Under the pieces are notes generated by a model. That model was not told the origin of the DNA, did no database searches, and was given only the letters and a program-made list of their open reading frames with translations. From Sciurus carolinensis (lineage: Eukaryota; Chordata; Mammalia; Rodentia; Sciuridae), in contig NC_062221.1 in assembly GCF_902686445.1 (NCBI RefSeq), forward strand, positions 39,510,575 to 39,574,574: a stretch of 64,000 nt of DNA. The letters run 5' to 3'. This document shows, in pieces, positions 1-9,599 of this stretch (the first letter of the stretch is position 1; every line of letters begins with the position of its first letter). The position numbers and the translations under genes are program-made.

Positions 1-2191
1 CTTATGAGTTCTAAAAGTTTTCTGGTGGAATTTCCAGGTTCCTCTAAATATATAATCATGTCATCAGCGAACAGGGATAGTTTGAGTTCTTCTTTTCCTA
101 TTCGTATCCCTTTAATTTCTTTGGTTTGTCTGATTGCTCTGGCTAGAGTCTCAAGGACGATGTTGAATAGAAGCGGTGAAAGAGGGCATCCCTGCCTTGT
201 TCCAGTTTTTAGGGGGAATGCTTTCAGTTTTTCACCATTTAGAATGATATTAGCCATGGGCTTAGCGTAGATTGCCTTTATAATGTTTAGGAATGTTCCC
301 ACTACCCGAATTTTTTCTAGTGTTTTGAGCATGAAGGGATGCTGTATTTTATCGAATGCTTTTTCTGCATCTATTGAAATAATCATGTGATTCTTAACTT
401 TAAGTCTATTGATATGGTGAATGACATTTATTGATTTCCGAATGTTGAACCAACCTTGCATCCCTGGGATAAAACCCACTTGATCGTGGTGCACTATCTT
501 TTTAATATATATTTGTATGCGATTTGCTAAAATTTTGTTGAGAATTTTTGCGTCGATGTTCATTAAGGAAATTGGTCTGAAATTTTCTTTCCTTGATGTG
601 TCTCTGTCTGGTTTAGGTATCAGGGTGATATTGGCTTCATAGAATGAGTTTGGGAGGGTTCCCTCCTCTTCTATTTCATGGAATACTTTGAGGAGTATTG
701 GAATGCGCTCTTCTTTAAAGGTTTTGTAGAACTCGGCTGAGAACCCATCTGGTCCTGGACTTTTCTTTGTTGGTAGGCTTTTGATGACCTCTTCTATTTC
801 ATTACTTGAAATTGGTTTATTTAAGTTGTGTATGTCCTCCTCGTTCAGTTTAGGTAGTTCATATGTCTCTAGAAATTTGTTGATGTCTTCGAGGTTTTCT
901 GTTTTGTTGGAGTATAGATTTTCAAAATAGCTTCTAATTATGTTTTGTATTTCACTCGTGTCTGTTGTGATGTTTCCTTGTTCATTCCGAATTTTAGTAA
1001 TTTGAGTTTTCTCCCTCTTTCTCTTTGTTAGTGTGGCTAAGGGTTTATCAATTTTATTTATTTTTTCAAAGAACCAACTATTTATTTTGTTAATTTTTCC
1101 AATTGTTTCTTTTGTTTCGATTTCGTTGATTTCGGCTCTGATTTTAACTATTTCCTGTCTTCTACTACTTTTGGTATTGTTCTGCTCTTCTTTTTCTAGC
1201 GCTTTGAGCTGTAGTGTTAAGTCGTTTATTTGTTGATTTCTACTTCTTTTTTTGAATGCACCCCATGAAATAAATCTTCCTCTAAGTACTGCTTTCATAG
1301 TGTCCCAGAGATTTTGATATGATGTGTCTTTGTTCTTGTTTACTTCTAAGAATTTTTTTATTTCCCTCCTGATGTCTTCTGTTATCCATTCATCATATAA
1401 TAGTGTATTATTTAGTCTCCAGGTATTGGAGAAGTTTCTGTTTTTTATTCTGTCATTTATTTCTAATTTCAATCCATTATGATCTGATAGAGTACAAGGT
1501 AGTATCTCTATCTTCTTGTATTTGCTAACAGTAGTTTGTGGCATAAAATATGGTCTATTTTAGAGAAGGATCCATGTGCTGCTGAGAAGAAAGTGTATTC
1601 GTTCTTTGTTGGATGGTATATTCTATATATGTCTGTTAAGTCTAAATTGCTGATTGTGTTGTTGAGATCTATAGTTTCTTTATTCAATTTTTGTTTGGAC
1701 GATCTATCCAGTGGTGAGAGAGGTGTGTTAAAATCGCCTAGTATTATTGTGTTGTGGTCTATTTGAATTCTGTAATTGAGAAGGATTTGCTTGACATACG
1801 TGGATGAGCCAATGTTCGGGGCATAGATATTTATGATTGTTATGTCTTGCTGATTTATGCTTCCCTTAAGCAGCATGTAATGTCCTTCTTTATCCCTTCT
1901 GATTAGTTTTGGTTTGAAGTCCACATTATCTGAGATGAGGATGGATACTCCAGGTTTTTTGCTGTGTCCGTGTGCATGGTATGTTTTTCCCCATCCTTTC
2001 ACCTTTAGTCTATGGGTGTCTCTTTCTATGAGGTGAGTCTCTTGCAGGCAGCATATTGTTGGATTTTTCTTTTTAATCCAGTCTGCCAGTCTGTGTCTTT
2101 TGATAGATGAATTCAGGCCATTAACATTCAGGGTTATTATTGTGATATGATTTGTATTCCCAGTCAATTGACTCATATTTGTTTTTGACAT
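1..2191 (-). pseudogene. L1 ORF2 (endonuclease / reverse transcriptase), copy A, one frameshift, partial
   Basis: ORF2p nicks target DNA and reverse-transcribes L1 RNA at the nick. The frame starts at an ATG (2189-2191). The apurinic-type endonuclease domain shows LNVNGL (residues 21-26), QETH (50-53), GDFN (152-155) and SKIDH (210-214). A 1-bp deletion relative to the second copy, near 1530, changes the frame shortly after SKIDH; the track then ends at a stop at 1508. Downstream the ancestral frame is open from about 1530 to the window edge with no stop codon that I could find. It includes SDHNG (1473-1487) of the endonuclease and the FADD catalytic motif of the reverse transcriptase (60-71). 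The C-terminal region lies outside the window. Only one disabling lesion is visible, so the copy is young, but it should not make full ORF2p. Confidence 0.9.
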
Positions 2192-2222
2192 GATTTGGTT
2201 TCTCCTTTATTTGGCTATTCCT

Positions 2223-3269
2223 TTAGGCTAGCGCCTCCTGTTGCTGATTTGCATCGTTGTTTTTCATCTCTTCCTCATGGAATATTTTGCTGAGAATGTT
2301 CTGTAATGCTGGCTTTCTTTTTGTAAATTCCTTTAGCTTTTGTTTATCATGGAAGGATCTTATTTCATCGTCAAATTTGAAGGTAAGTTTTGCTGGGTAT
2401 AAGATTCTTGGTTGGCATCCGTTTTCTTTCAGGGCTTGGTATATGTTGTTCCAGGCCCTTCTAGCTTTTAGGGTCTGGATTGAAAAATCTGCTGATATTC
2501 TTATTGGTTTCCCTCTGAATGTAATTTGATTCTTTTCTCTCGCGGCCTTTAAAATTCTGTCTTTATTTTGTATGTTAGGTATTTTCATAATAATGTGCCT
2601 TGGTGTGGGTCTGTTGTAATTTTGTATGTTTGGAGTTCTATAAGCCTCTTGTACTTGGTTTTCCATTTCATTCTTCAGATTTGGGAAATTTTCTGATATT
2701 ATTTCATTGAATAGATTGTTCATTCCTTTGGTTTGTTTCTCTAAGCCTTCCTCAATCCCAATAATTCTTAAATTTGGCCTTTTCATGATATCCCATAATT
2801 CTTGTAGATTCTGTTCATGATTTCTTACCATCTTTTCTGTTTGGCCAAGTTTGCTTTCAAGATTAAATAATTTGTCTTCAATGTCTGAGGTTCTGTCTTC
2901 CAGGTGTTCTATCCTATTGGTTATGCTTTCTATGGAGTTTTTAACTTGGTTTATTGTTTCCTTCATTTCAAGTATTTCAGTTTGTTTTTTTTTCAGTATC
3001 TCTAACTCTTTATTGAAATGATCTCTTGCGTCCCGTATTTGGTCTTTGAACTGTTGATTGGTGCGATCATGTAATGCCTGCATTTGGTGTTTCATCTCCT
3101 CCTTCAATGCCTGCATTTGCTCTTTCATCTCCTCATTAGCTTCCCTGATCGTTTTAATTACGTACATTCTGAACTCCCTTTCTGACATTTCTTCTGCTGT
3201 GCTGTCACTGGGTTTTATTGATGTAGTATCTAGGTTTGTTTGGGACATTTTCTTCCCTTGTTTTCTCAT
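2223..3269 (-). CDS. L1 ORF1 protein (RNA-binding chaperone), intact, copy A
   Basis: An uninterrupted 348-codon frame starts at an ATG (residues MRKQGKK) and ends just before ORF2. ORF1p of L1 forms a trimer, coats L1 RNA in the cytoplasm and acts as a nucleic-acid chaperone during retrotransposition; this is family knowledge. Visible here are a charged N-terminus (1-37), a long coiled coil (about 38-160) containing two near-identical copies of a KEEMK.QMQAL-type segment, an RRM-like region beginning near LRIIGIEEG (167-175), and a basic C-terminal domain (about 256-325) with the ARRAW motif at 269-273. The length is normal for mammalian ORF1p. The homologous frame in the second copy is broken by a stop and a frameshift, which makes this intact copy notable. 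Function is inferred from family membership only. Confidence 0.93.
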   Translation of the reverse strand: MRKQGKKMSQTNLDTTSIKPSDSTAEEMSEREFRMYVIKTIREANEEMKEQMQALKEEMKHQMQALHDRTNQQFKDQIRDARDHFNKELEILKKKQTEILEMKETINQVKNSIESITNRIEHLEDRTSDIEDKLFNLESKLGQTEKMVRNHEQNLQELWDIMKRPNLRIIGIEEGLEKQTKGMNNLFNEIISENFPNLKNEMENQVQEAYRTPNIQNYNRPTPRHIIMKIPNIQNKDRILKAAREKNQITFRGKPIRISADFSIQTLKARRAWNNIYQALKENGCQPRILYPAKLTFKFDDEIRSFHDKQKLKEFTKRKPALQNILSKIFHEEEMKNNDANQQQEALA

Positions 3270-3439
3270 ATTGGTCAGTTGTCAGTGGGACCCTGAGATA
3301 TTGCAGTTTTCCGCTATTGGCTTACAGTGTCCCGGTAGATTTCCAGTGTATCACCTCCCAGCCTTCAGTAGCCTGATGTCTTGGAGGAATCTGATAAAGC
3401 AGCACATCCGAAGAAAACTACCCCTAGCCCCCTACTGGT

Positions 3440-3742
3440 TCCACGATTTGGAACTGGCTCTGTGCTGAAATGTTCTCACTGTGGGCCTGCACCGTGCAGC
3501 TGGCCGTGCGGGAGGAGCCCACTGCCGGAGTGTGGAAGGCTACCTTGGGAAGACTCTAGCTGCCCTGCCCGGCTCCAATAAGCCACCTCTATCTGGGCCT
3601 GCCACCCGGGCCGAGCTTTACCCAGTGGGCAGACTCACCGTGGCTCTATTTCAGTCAGAGTCTCTCAATGCCTCCCCTTCTTAACTCCTGGGTTCTGGAG
3701 CGACTGGGGGTGCAGTCTCCCTCTAGGCCGCCATCTTGGATC
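3440..3742 (-). promoter_or_regulatory. L1 5' UTR, proximal promoter unit (copy A), shorter
   Basis: About 300 bp of GC-rich sequence repeats the ORF1-proximal end of the distal unit and again starts with the CAAGATGGCGGC site (3729-3740, minus strand). It lacks roughly 150 bp present in the distal unit, so it is a partial second unit. About 170 bp of less GC-rich leader (3270-3439) separates it from the ORF1 ATG. Confidence 0.7.
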
Positions 3743-4202
3743 GCCCCGTGAAGAGAGCCTGCAGCCGGAGTGGGCAGAGCCGCCTGAAGAGGTCTCTGGC
3801 TGCCCTGCCCTGATCCCAGAGGCTGTTTGCGGATCGGGGCTCTCCGCTGGTTTGTTGTCGGAGTACGCTGCGCTGCAGGGGCTCCGGGACTCGGAGCTTG
3901 TTCTGGTCAGAAAGGCTCTCACTAGCGGGCCAGTTCCATTCCAAGAACCTGGAGAAGCTGGCTGTGTGGGTGGGGCCCACCGCCGGAGTGCGCAGGGCTG
4001 CCTGTGGATGACTCTAGCTGCCCTGCCCGGCTCCGATAAGCCACCTCTATCTGGGCCTGCCACCCGGACCGAGCTTTACCCAGTGGGCAGACTCACCCGT
4101 GGCTCTATTTCAGTCCGGGTCTCTCAATGCCTCCCCTTCTTAACTCCTGGGTTCTGGAGCGACTGGGGGTGCAGTTCTCTCTAGGCCGCCATCTTGGATC
4201 CC
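3743..4202 (-). promoter_or_regulatory. L1 5' UTR, distal promoter unit (copy A) with YY1-type site
   Basis: This GC- and CpG-rich unit sits at the 5' end of the element. It begins on the minus strand with CCAAGATGGCGGC, matching the YY1 core (CAAGATGGC) found at the start of human L1. Its 3' half repeats in the next unit at an offset of about 457 bp (4018-4199 against 3562-3742). L1 5' UTRs carry an internal RNA polymerase II promoter (family knowledge). Repeated units each starting with the YY1-type site resemble the monomer layout of mouse L1 promoters. Confidence 0.75.
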
Positions 4203-4770
4203 CTCTTCATTTTTCTTGTTTGATTCTTTTATTTCTGCTTTTCAAAAAAATTGATCAGTTATAAAATTTATATTTTCTTGTATGTCATTTGGATTTTATT
4301 ATTAATTATCATCCTCAAAATTTTACACATATATTTAAACTAATATTTTCTATTTAGCATCAAATGTTAGTTAATATGTATACTCACCCCTATTTTTCCC
4401 AAACAAAATAATAACAATGTTCCTTCCCATCCACCATCATGCCTTCCAACAATTATGTCTTCAAATTTTCTTTTCTAAATAAGGCTGCATTCATGTTTTG
4501 TGGGTAGATTCATCATCTGAGGAGGCAAATTATACCTACCTCAACAGACAAAATCAAATTCATATGTAAGTACCAATATGGTGACGTGGAAATGAGAACT
4601 GGTGTGAAGGTTCATTTATGATGTGAATAATGGAGAGTCAGCATTGAATTGAGTAAATATATGATGTTCAATATTTAACAATCCATTTTATGTCTCCAGG
4701 ACATTTATTCTCAAAATGTGATGCTCCTATAGTATCCCTTGGGGTCCCCTATCACAAATGAAGGTATTAT
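4203..4770. other. Unique AT-rich sequence, nothing recognised
   Basis: This is the flank immediately upstream of L1 copy A. It shows no convincing repeat, splice signal or open frame. The 3' partner of the L1 target-site duplication is outside the window, so the insertion site cannot be confirmed. Confidence 0.5.
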
Positions 4771-4905
4771 GGGCTGGAGGTGTAGCTAAGGGGTAGAGCA
4801 CTTGTTTAACATAGAGGAGGTCGTACATTTGATCCCCAGTACCGGAAAAAGGAGGAGGAGAAGGGGAGTGGAGGAAGGAGAAGGAGAAGGAGAGAAGAAG
4901 TATAA
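4771..4905 (+). mobile_element. ID-type SINE with GA-rich tail
   Basis: The body begins GGGCTGGAGGTGTAGC, contains the box A-like region GGGGTAGAGCACTTG and the box B-like TTTGATCCCCAGTACC, and is followed by an A/G-rich tail that has evolved into GGA/GAA repeats (about 4845-4905). ID SINEs derive from a tRNA-like RNA polymerase III gene and are mobilised by L1. Confidence 0.85.
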
Positions 4906-4963
4906 CATTAGGTAGAGTGTTACAGTACATATCCCAGACACTTAAGCTTTACTATTGACTAGC

Positions 4964-4965
<2 letters not shown>

Positions 4966-5008
<43 letters not shown>
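4966..5008. repeat. (CT)n microsatellite
   Basis: About 42 bp of uninterrupted CT dinucleotides, ending in CTTTCTTTG. Confidence 0.97.
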
Positions 5009-5015
<7 letters not shown>

Positions 5016-6240
5016 CCGATTCTGGCAGGCATGGCAAGTGATTCTTACACATTTCTTGGATGGAACACTGTTCCAGCATACCTCTTCTACCTTTCCTTTT
5101 TGTTGCTGTCAAAAATCACCTCTTCCTGGAATGCAGTACTTTCACAAATTAAGTTTTCTTTACAGTTTTAATGTAGTTGTTTGTACAAAACTCTTAATGC
5201 TGACTACATTTAAAGAGTGATTAATCTCTGATATGGGGTGTAAGTCTTGTGACTTTCAAAAATTCCTCTGATAAGGTCCTGGTGTTTATAGTTTCTCTAC
5301 TGGAAGCATCATGGAATAGAAAACAGGGCATGTGTTTAAAATCCCCATTTCCCTACTTGGATGCTCCTTAGGCAGGAAATAAATATCTCATCAGATGGCT
5401 CCAAAGATGAAATGAGATAACAGATGAGTGCCTAACACAGGGCTGTTACACAGAGTACAGATGCTTGATCAATCTATTACTGTTTTCATTTCCCGCGGCA
5501 AACCTATACTATAGTACAAGAACCATCTCCCATTTTTATGATGAGTTAATTTAACCTTTCAAAGCACTTCTGTAGCTTTTCCAGGAAGTCACACAATGGG
5601 GAGGTAGCAAAAAATGATACCCCCAGTGGCCTGACCTTACTCTTGGTCACTGCTACAATTCTGAGATAATAATCCAGAGAACTGAATCAACTTGATTCAT
5701 AATAACCACTCTCTCCCACTTAACAATAAACTTCTCTGTGTATTAGTAGCTAGTGGTAATAGAATGCTGTTTGTTTCATTTTAAATACTGGTACAGAGAT
5801 ATTGTAGTTTCAGGCATTTTAACCCAGGAAATTACTGAGAATACAATTTTCAGTCATTGGGTGGAAATGCTTTTAATTTCCATCTTCTCTTGGCAGTTAT
5901 ACTTTTTAATAAAATTCTTTGCTGTACATTCCAGTTTTACTAATGTGATTATGTGGGCTAACATCAAAAGGGGCTCATTGCTTAATGACCAAGAACCAAG
6001 CATGTCAGGTTGCAGGAGTTGAAAATGGTTTTAAATAAATCAATTTCAAGTGAATTAATCTTTGAAAACAGTGCTTGAGCATTTTCCATATGAAAGTCAT
6101 TTCCATTATGACTTCATAGGAGCATTCAAAGTGTCTTTTTGATGTTTATTGTCTTTATGGTACCGAGAGTGGCTACATTGTGTTATAATAACATGGTTTA
6201 TTTCTGCTTCTAAATTATCCACGGATGAGAGTGGATTTAT
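5009..6240. other. Mostly unique sequence with a probable old MIR remnant
   Basis: The stretch around 5340-5490 (GATGAAATGAGATAACA followed by GAGTGCCTAACACAGGGCTG) resembles the central and 3' part of a plus-strand MIR SINE. The rest shows nothing I recognise. Short open frames here lack any family resemblance. Confidence 0.45.
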
Positions 6241-6505
6241 ATAGCTGTGTGTGTTTGCTCGGCGCCTCTTCAATATCCTTCAGAGTCACTTAGACATTGC
6301 CTATGGTTGTGTATGTTTCTCTGTGAAAATGACAACCAGTGTTGAATCAGAGAGGTGCGCCTTTTACTCAGCCGCGCTTTATGTATTGTCACCACAATTG
6401 CATGTTCACAGGACGCTCGGTGTACTTAAGATTTATAAACCATTTGTTTGCTACTTAGAAGCCATCAGAGACAGCAGTGTCTATTAAAGTCGCTAAACAA
6501 ATTAT
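6241..6505. other. CpG-retaining unique segment, candidate conserved non-coding element
   Basis: In an AT-rich setting, this 260-bp stretch keeps at least eight CpG dinucleotides (for example CTCGGCGCCTC, GGTGCGCC, GCCGCGC, GACGCTCGG, GTCGC) and shows no repeat resemblance. Methylated neutral DNA loses CpG quickly, so retention can mark constraint or an unmethylated element. The evidence is compositional only. Confidence 0.3.
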
Positions 6506-8548
6506 GTTTTTAGGCCTCAAACTTCAACAATGCCAGGTGCCCTCCTTTTCTCCTTCTTTCCTTCCCTCCCTCTCTCCCTTCTATCCTTCCTTCTTTCATT
6601 GTTTCATAAAAACAGTTTGTCTTTTGTAATTCATTAGATAATTTCGTTGAGAACCTGAAATCATTTTTCTTAGAAATCTCTTGTCTTCCAGCTTTTGCCT
6701 TTGCATTGATGTTGTCTCTGTGTCCAATTTAATATTTAAGTCTCAAAGGGATTCACATTTTTTTCCCAGCACTGTTTTCCATGGTATTATTATTATGGTA
6801 TTATTGAGCTTGAATTTTTTTCCTTCCTTCATCCAAGTCAATAAATTGATTAGGTCAGAAGCTCAGTGATAGATGTGTTATCTCTTTAAGAAGTTTTGTA
6901 TGCACTTAATATGTGGAAAAAAAAAAACCACCAGTATGAGAACAATAGTTAATAAAAGAATCTACGGTTCTCTACAAACTAGTGAAATCTCTCTCTCCAT
7001 TTTAAAAGGACACATGGAATTCTTATAAATGCTTTTGGTAAACATTTATAGCAGACCCTTATTAAAATACTTAAATTTTCTTAGAATGTAGTCTTAAGTG
7101 ACACATTCACACTCAAGCTAGGTTCCTGCATTGAATCTGAAACCTAGACATGTCTATACTAAAATATCAGGTGAGATATCTTAATTTCTTTGGCATTTAC
7201 TTATAGAGCGCTGCCTCCTCTTCCCCAGATGAGAGATGTATTGTTTATTATATAATTCAAAGTAAAATTTTGTTACCATCATAGTACGTTCGATAGAAGA
7301 ATGCAGTGAATGAGAGTCTGTACCAGAGGCAGAGTGGGAGAAACCCATATGTAATTTGTGCGCACAAAATGCTAGTTCCAGTGCTGACTCTATATCATTC
7401 CGAGTAGATAAATCCCAAACACATAATAAATATCCTTTTATTTCTTCTTTTCTGCCTTTCTGCTTCCTTATTTCTTCTTGCCACAAATATAGCTTTGAGT
7501 TAGAAATGAAAATACAGAAGGGATGAGTACCAGTACCCTGTGGTGGCATTCAGACATAGAGTTCTGGTGCCACGAAGAACTTTGTCACAGAATTCAAAGT
7601 ATTTTTCAAACTGTATAGGATTTGAATCATCAAATTTGAAAGAATTTGGCAGTTATTCAGCCCTCCATCTGCCTCCAATAAAAGCTGCTATTATTAAGTC
7701 ATCTCAGTGAGATGGGAATCTATGCTTTCTTTTAGGCTTTGAGAGAAAATGATTCAATAATCTCTTTTATAACTTATTTCAGTGTTTAATAACTTGAACT
7801 GTCAGAAAAGATTTTTTCATCATTAGCCTAAATTCTTTTTGTTGTCATTTAAGCCCAAGAATCAGATGAACAGCCTCATAGAATTAATCTGTGAATGCAA
7901 CATCAAAGGACACAATAATTACCATCCAGGCTGTTTTACATTCATCAAGCCATCCTAATTATAAAAGTCCAGAACTGGGACCCTTATTAATAGTGATTAA
8001 ATGTTAGTATTTAATACTCCTAATATTTATAAGGAAGGACTTTCTAGGAGGTGGTTCTGAATATTTGTTAACTTGTCTAAAAACATGTTAATATTATTTC
8101 TTTGTAATGCACACATTGTTACTCTTTCTGTTTCCTGTGGATGAAATCATAAGTCTCTGAATACTATTATTAATAGCACAAATGTGTAGAATCAAACGAA
8201 AAAGTATTTATTCTTATGGAAACAATTTTACTAGCACTTTAATTTGCCTAGTTGGAACCTTAGAGAATGTCGGTAATTTTTTGTGAGAATCAAAATTCAA
8301 GGTCATTAATCCATTCCACTCAGAGTCCTGTGCTTTTCATCCGGTGCAGTCTAAACCTTTTTTCTTTGATCACCTTCCTGATCCCTCTGGTTCAGGTTCT
8401 AATCCTTCTTGTCTGCTCAGGCTCCAAAACTATTCATTTTCCTTTCTACTTTTGCCCTAGTTATAACTGTTGCTCCAAATGCTGTCATTATTCTCAGTAT
8501 ACTATTAGCTGTCCCCACTGCCAGTCCTAAAAAACCTTGATAGCTCAT
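6506..8548. other. Unique AT-rich sequence with a CT-rich low-complexity tract
   Basis: A pyrimidine tract of CCTT/CTCC character lies at 6541-6600. The remainder holds no repeat, RNA gene or exon that I recognise. The 122-codon minus-strand frame at 7181-7549 has no family resemblance. The segment 8422-8496 has a diverged copy inside the ID element at 9342-9414. Confidence 0.5.
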
Positions 8549-8944
8549 TGCTAGCTTGGATTTGGAAGGTTCCCCAAAGGCCCATGTGTTGGAGGCATGG
8601 TCTCCAGCTTGGCACTGTTGGGAGGTGGTAGAACCTTTAAGAGGTGGGGACTGGTGGAAGGTCTTTGAGTCATTGAGGGGTGTGCCTTGAAAGGGTTAGA
8701 GGGACCCCAGCATCTTCTTTTCCCTCTTTTACTTGCCAGCTGCGAGGTGTGCAGTTTTGCTTCCCCATGTATTCCTGCCTCAAAGGGCCACCACAGGGCA
8801 AAAGCACTGGGGCCAACTGATCATGGACTGAAACCTCTGAATTTGTGAGCCAAAATAACCCTTTTCTCTTTAAGTTTATTATCTCAGGTGCTCACCATGG
8901 TGGCAGTTCATTGCTGTTTCTATGCATGTGCCACCCAGTTAACA
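8549..8944 (+). mobile_element. MaLR-like solo LTR (ERVL-MaLR / MST-THE1 type)
   Basis: The text follows the MaLR LTR pattern: GGCCCATGTGTTGGAGGC near the start, GGGAGGTGG, a central CCAGCTGCGAGGTGTG region, then CTGTGAGCCAAAATAA-type sequence with an AATAA-like polyadenylation signal near the end, closing in AACA. Three further plus-strand relatives in this window share the GAGCC.AA(A)TAAAC..TTTTCTCTT ending. No internal retroviral genes are attached, so it is a solo LTR. I saw no clear 5-bp duplication. Confidence 0.6.
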
Positions 8945-9021
8945 GGTGCCAGAAATATTGAACTGTGTCTGGCACTGGACTGGGAAATGAATATACTATC
9001 TGGAGATTTATAATTGCCATA

Positions 9022-9540
9022 TGTATGAGTTAGTTTTCTATTACAATAGCAATAACAAAATACCTGAGGCTGGGTAAGATTTTAAAGGAAAAAAATTACT
9101 TATCTCACACTTTAGAGGAACTAGAATATGGTATCAATATCAGGTTGGCTTTAGTGAGGACCTGACACTGGAGAGCATTGTGATGGTGAGATTGTGTGTC
9201 AGTAGTGAGATAGGAAACCCAAGAGAGGGGAGGGGCCAGTAATAACCTCCTACTAGGCCTTGTCTTAAAGGTCCCGCCACCTCTTCACATCACCACAGAG
9301 GACTGAGGGTGCAACTAGTCAGTGGTAGAGCACCTACCTAACTCTAAAACTTCATTTTCCTTTCTCCTTTGACCCCTGTTGTAGCTGTTGCCCCAGATGC
9401 TGTCATCATCGTCAGGCCCTGGGATTCCACCTCCAGCACCCCCGAACAAAAACAAAACAAAAAACTGTGGACACACTGGGGACCAAGCTCTCAGGACATG
9501 ACTTTTAGGGATAAACCACATCCAAATTCAAACCACAGCA
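9022..9540 (-). mobile_element. MaLR-like LTR, minus strand, interrupted by an ID SINE
   Basis: It starts TGTATGAGTTAGTTTTCTA, contains AAATACCTGAGGCTGGGTAA, and ends AATTCAAACCACAGCA. This matches the reverse complement of MST/THE1-type LTRs. Flanking 5-mers CCATA (9017-9021) and CCAGA (9541-9545) agree at four of five bases, as expected for an aged 5-bp duplication. An ID SINE interrupts it at about 9304-9470. It lies only about 80 bp from the plus-strand MaLR-like LTR at 8549-8944. Confidence 0.65.
9304..9470 (+). mobile_element. ID SINE split by a 73-bp foreign segment
   Basis: The ID head (AACTAGTCAGTGGTAGAGCACC) ends at about 9341. The ID 3' half resumes at about 9415 (GGCCCTGGGATTCCACC, then AGCACCCCC) and closes in an A-rich tail (AACAAAAACAAAACAAAAAA). 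Between them, 9342-9414 is unrelated to ID and matches 8422-8496 at roughly 80 percent identity by eye. The element sits inside the minus-strand MaLR-like LTR. Confidence 0.65.
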
Positions 9541-9599
9541 CCAGATAGTTATATAAAAGAAGCAGAAATAAATAGACTATCTGGATCTTTAGAATTTAC

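Larger units (their letters stand above)
1..4202 (-). mobile_element. Young L1 (LINE-1) retrotransposon, copy A, 3' part cut off by window edge
   Basis: The segment reads on the minus strand as 5' UTR (about 3270-4202), ORF1 (2223-3269), a 31-nt spacer and ORF2 (2191 to the window edge). It aligns almost colinearly with the second L1 at 53.5-59.8 kb: position 1 here corresponds to about 55480 there. The two differ only by scattered substitutions and a few small indels. The 5' end reads GATCCAAGATGGCGGC, the type of start expected of a full-length L1. ORF1 is intact and ORF2 has one visible frameshift, so this is a recent insertion. The 3' UTR, poly(A) tail and 3' target-site duplication lie outside the window, so completeness cannot be judged. 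Confidence 0.95.

Noticed and set aside
3665..4063. Long sense-strand frame (132 codons) in the L1 5' UTR, with a related frame at 59404-59691 in copy B
   Set aside because: The start is GTG rather than ATG in both copies and no ATG follows in frame. The region is GC-rich, where stop codons are rare, so long frames arise by chance.
3852..4184. Antisense frame in the L1 5' UTR, similar to one at 59594-59899, reminiscent of primate ORF0
   Set aside because: The starts are TTG and GTG, not ATG, and the similarity of the two copies follows from shared DNA. No evidence of selection on the protein can be seen.
7181..7549. 122-codon minus-strand frame
   Set aside because: No family resemblance, no splice or promoter context, AT-rich surroundings.
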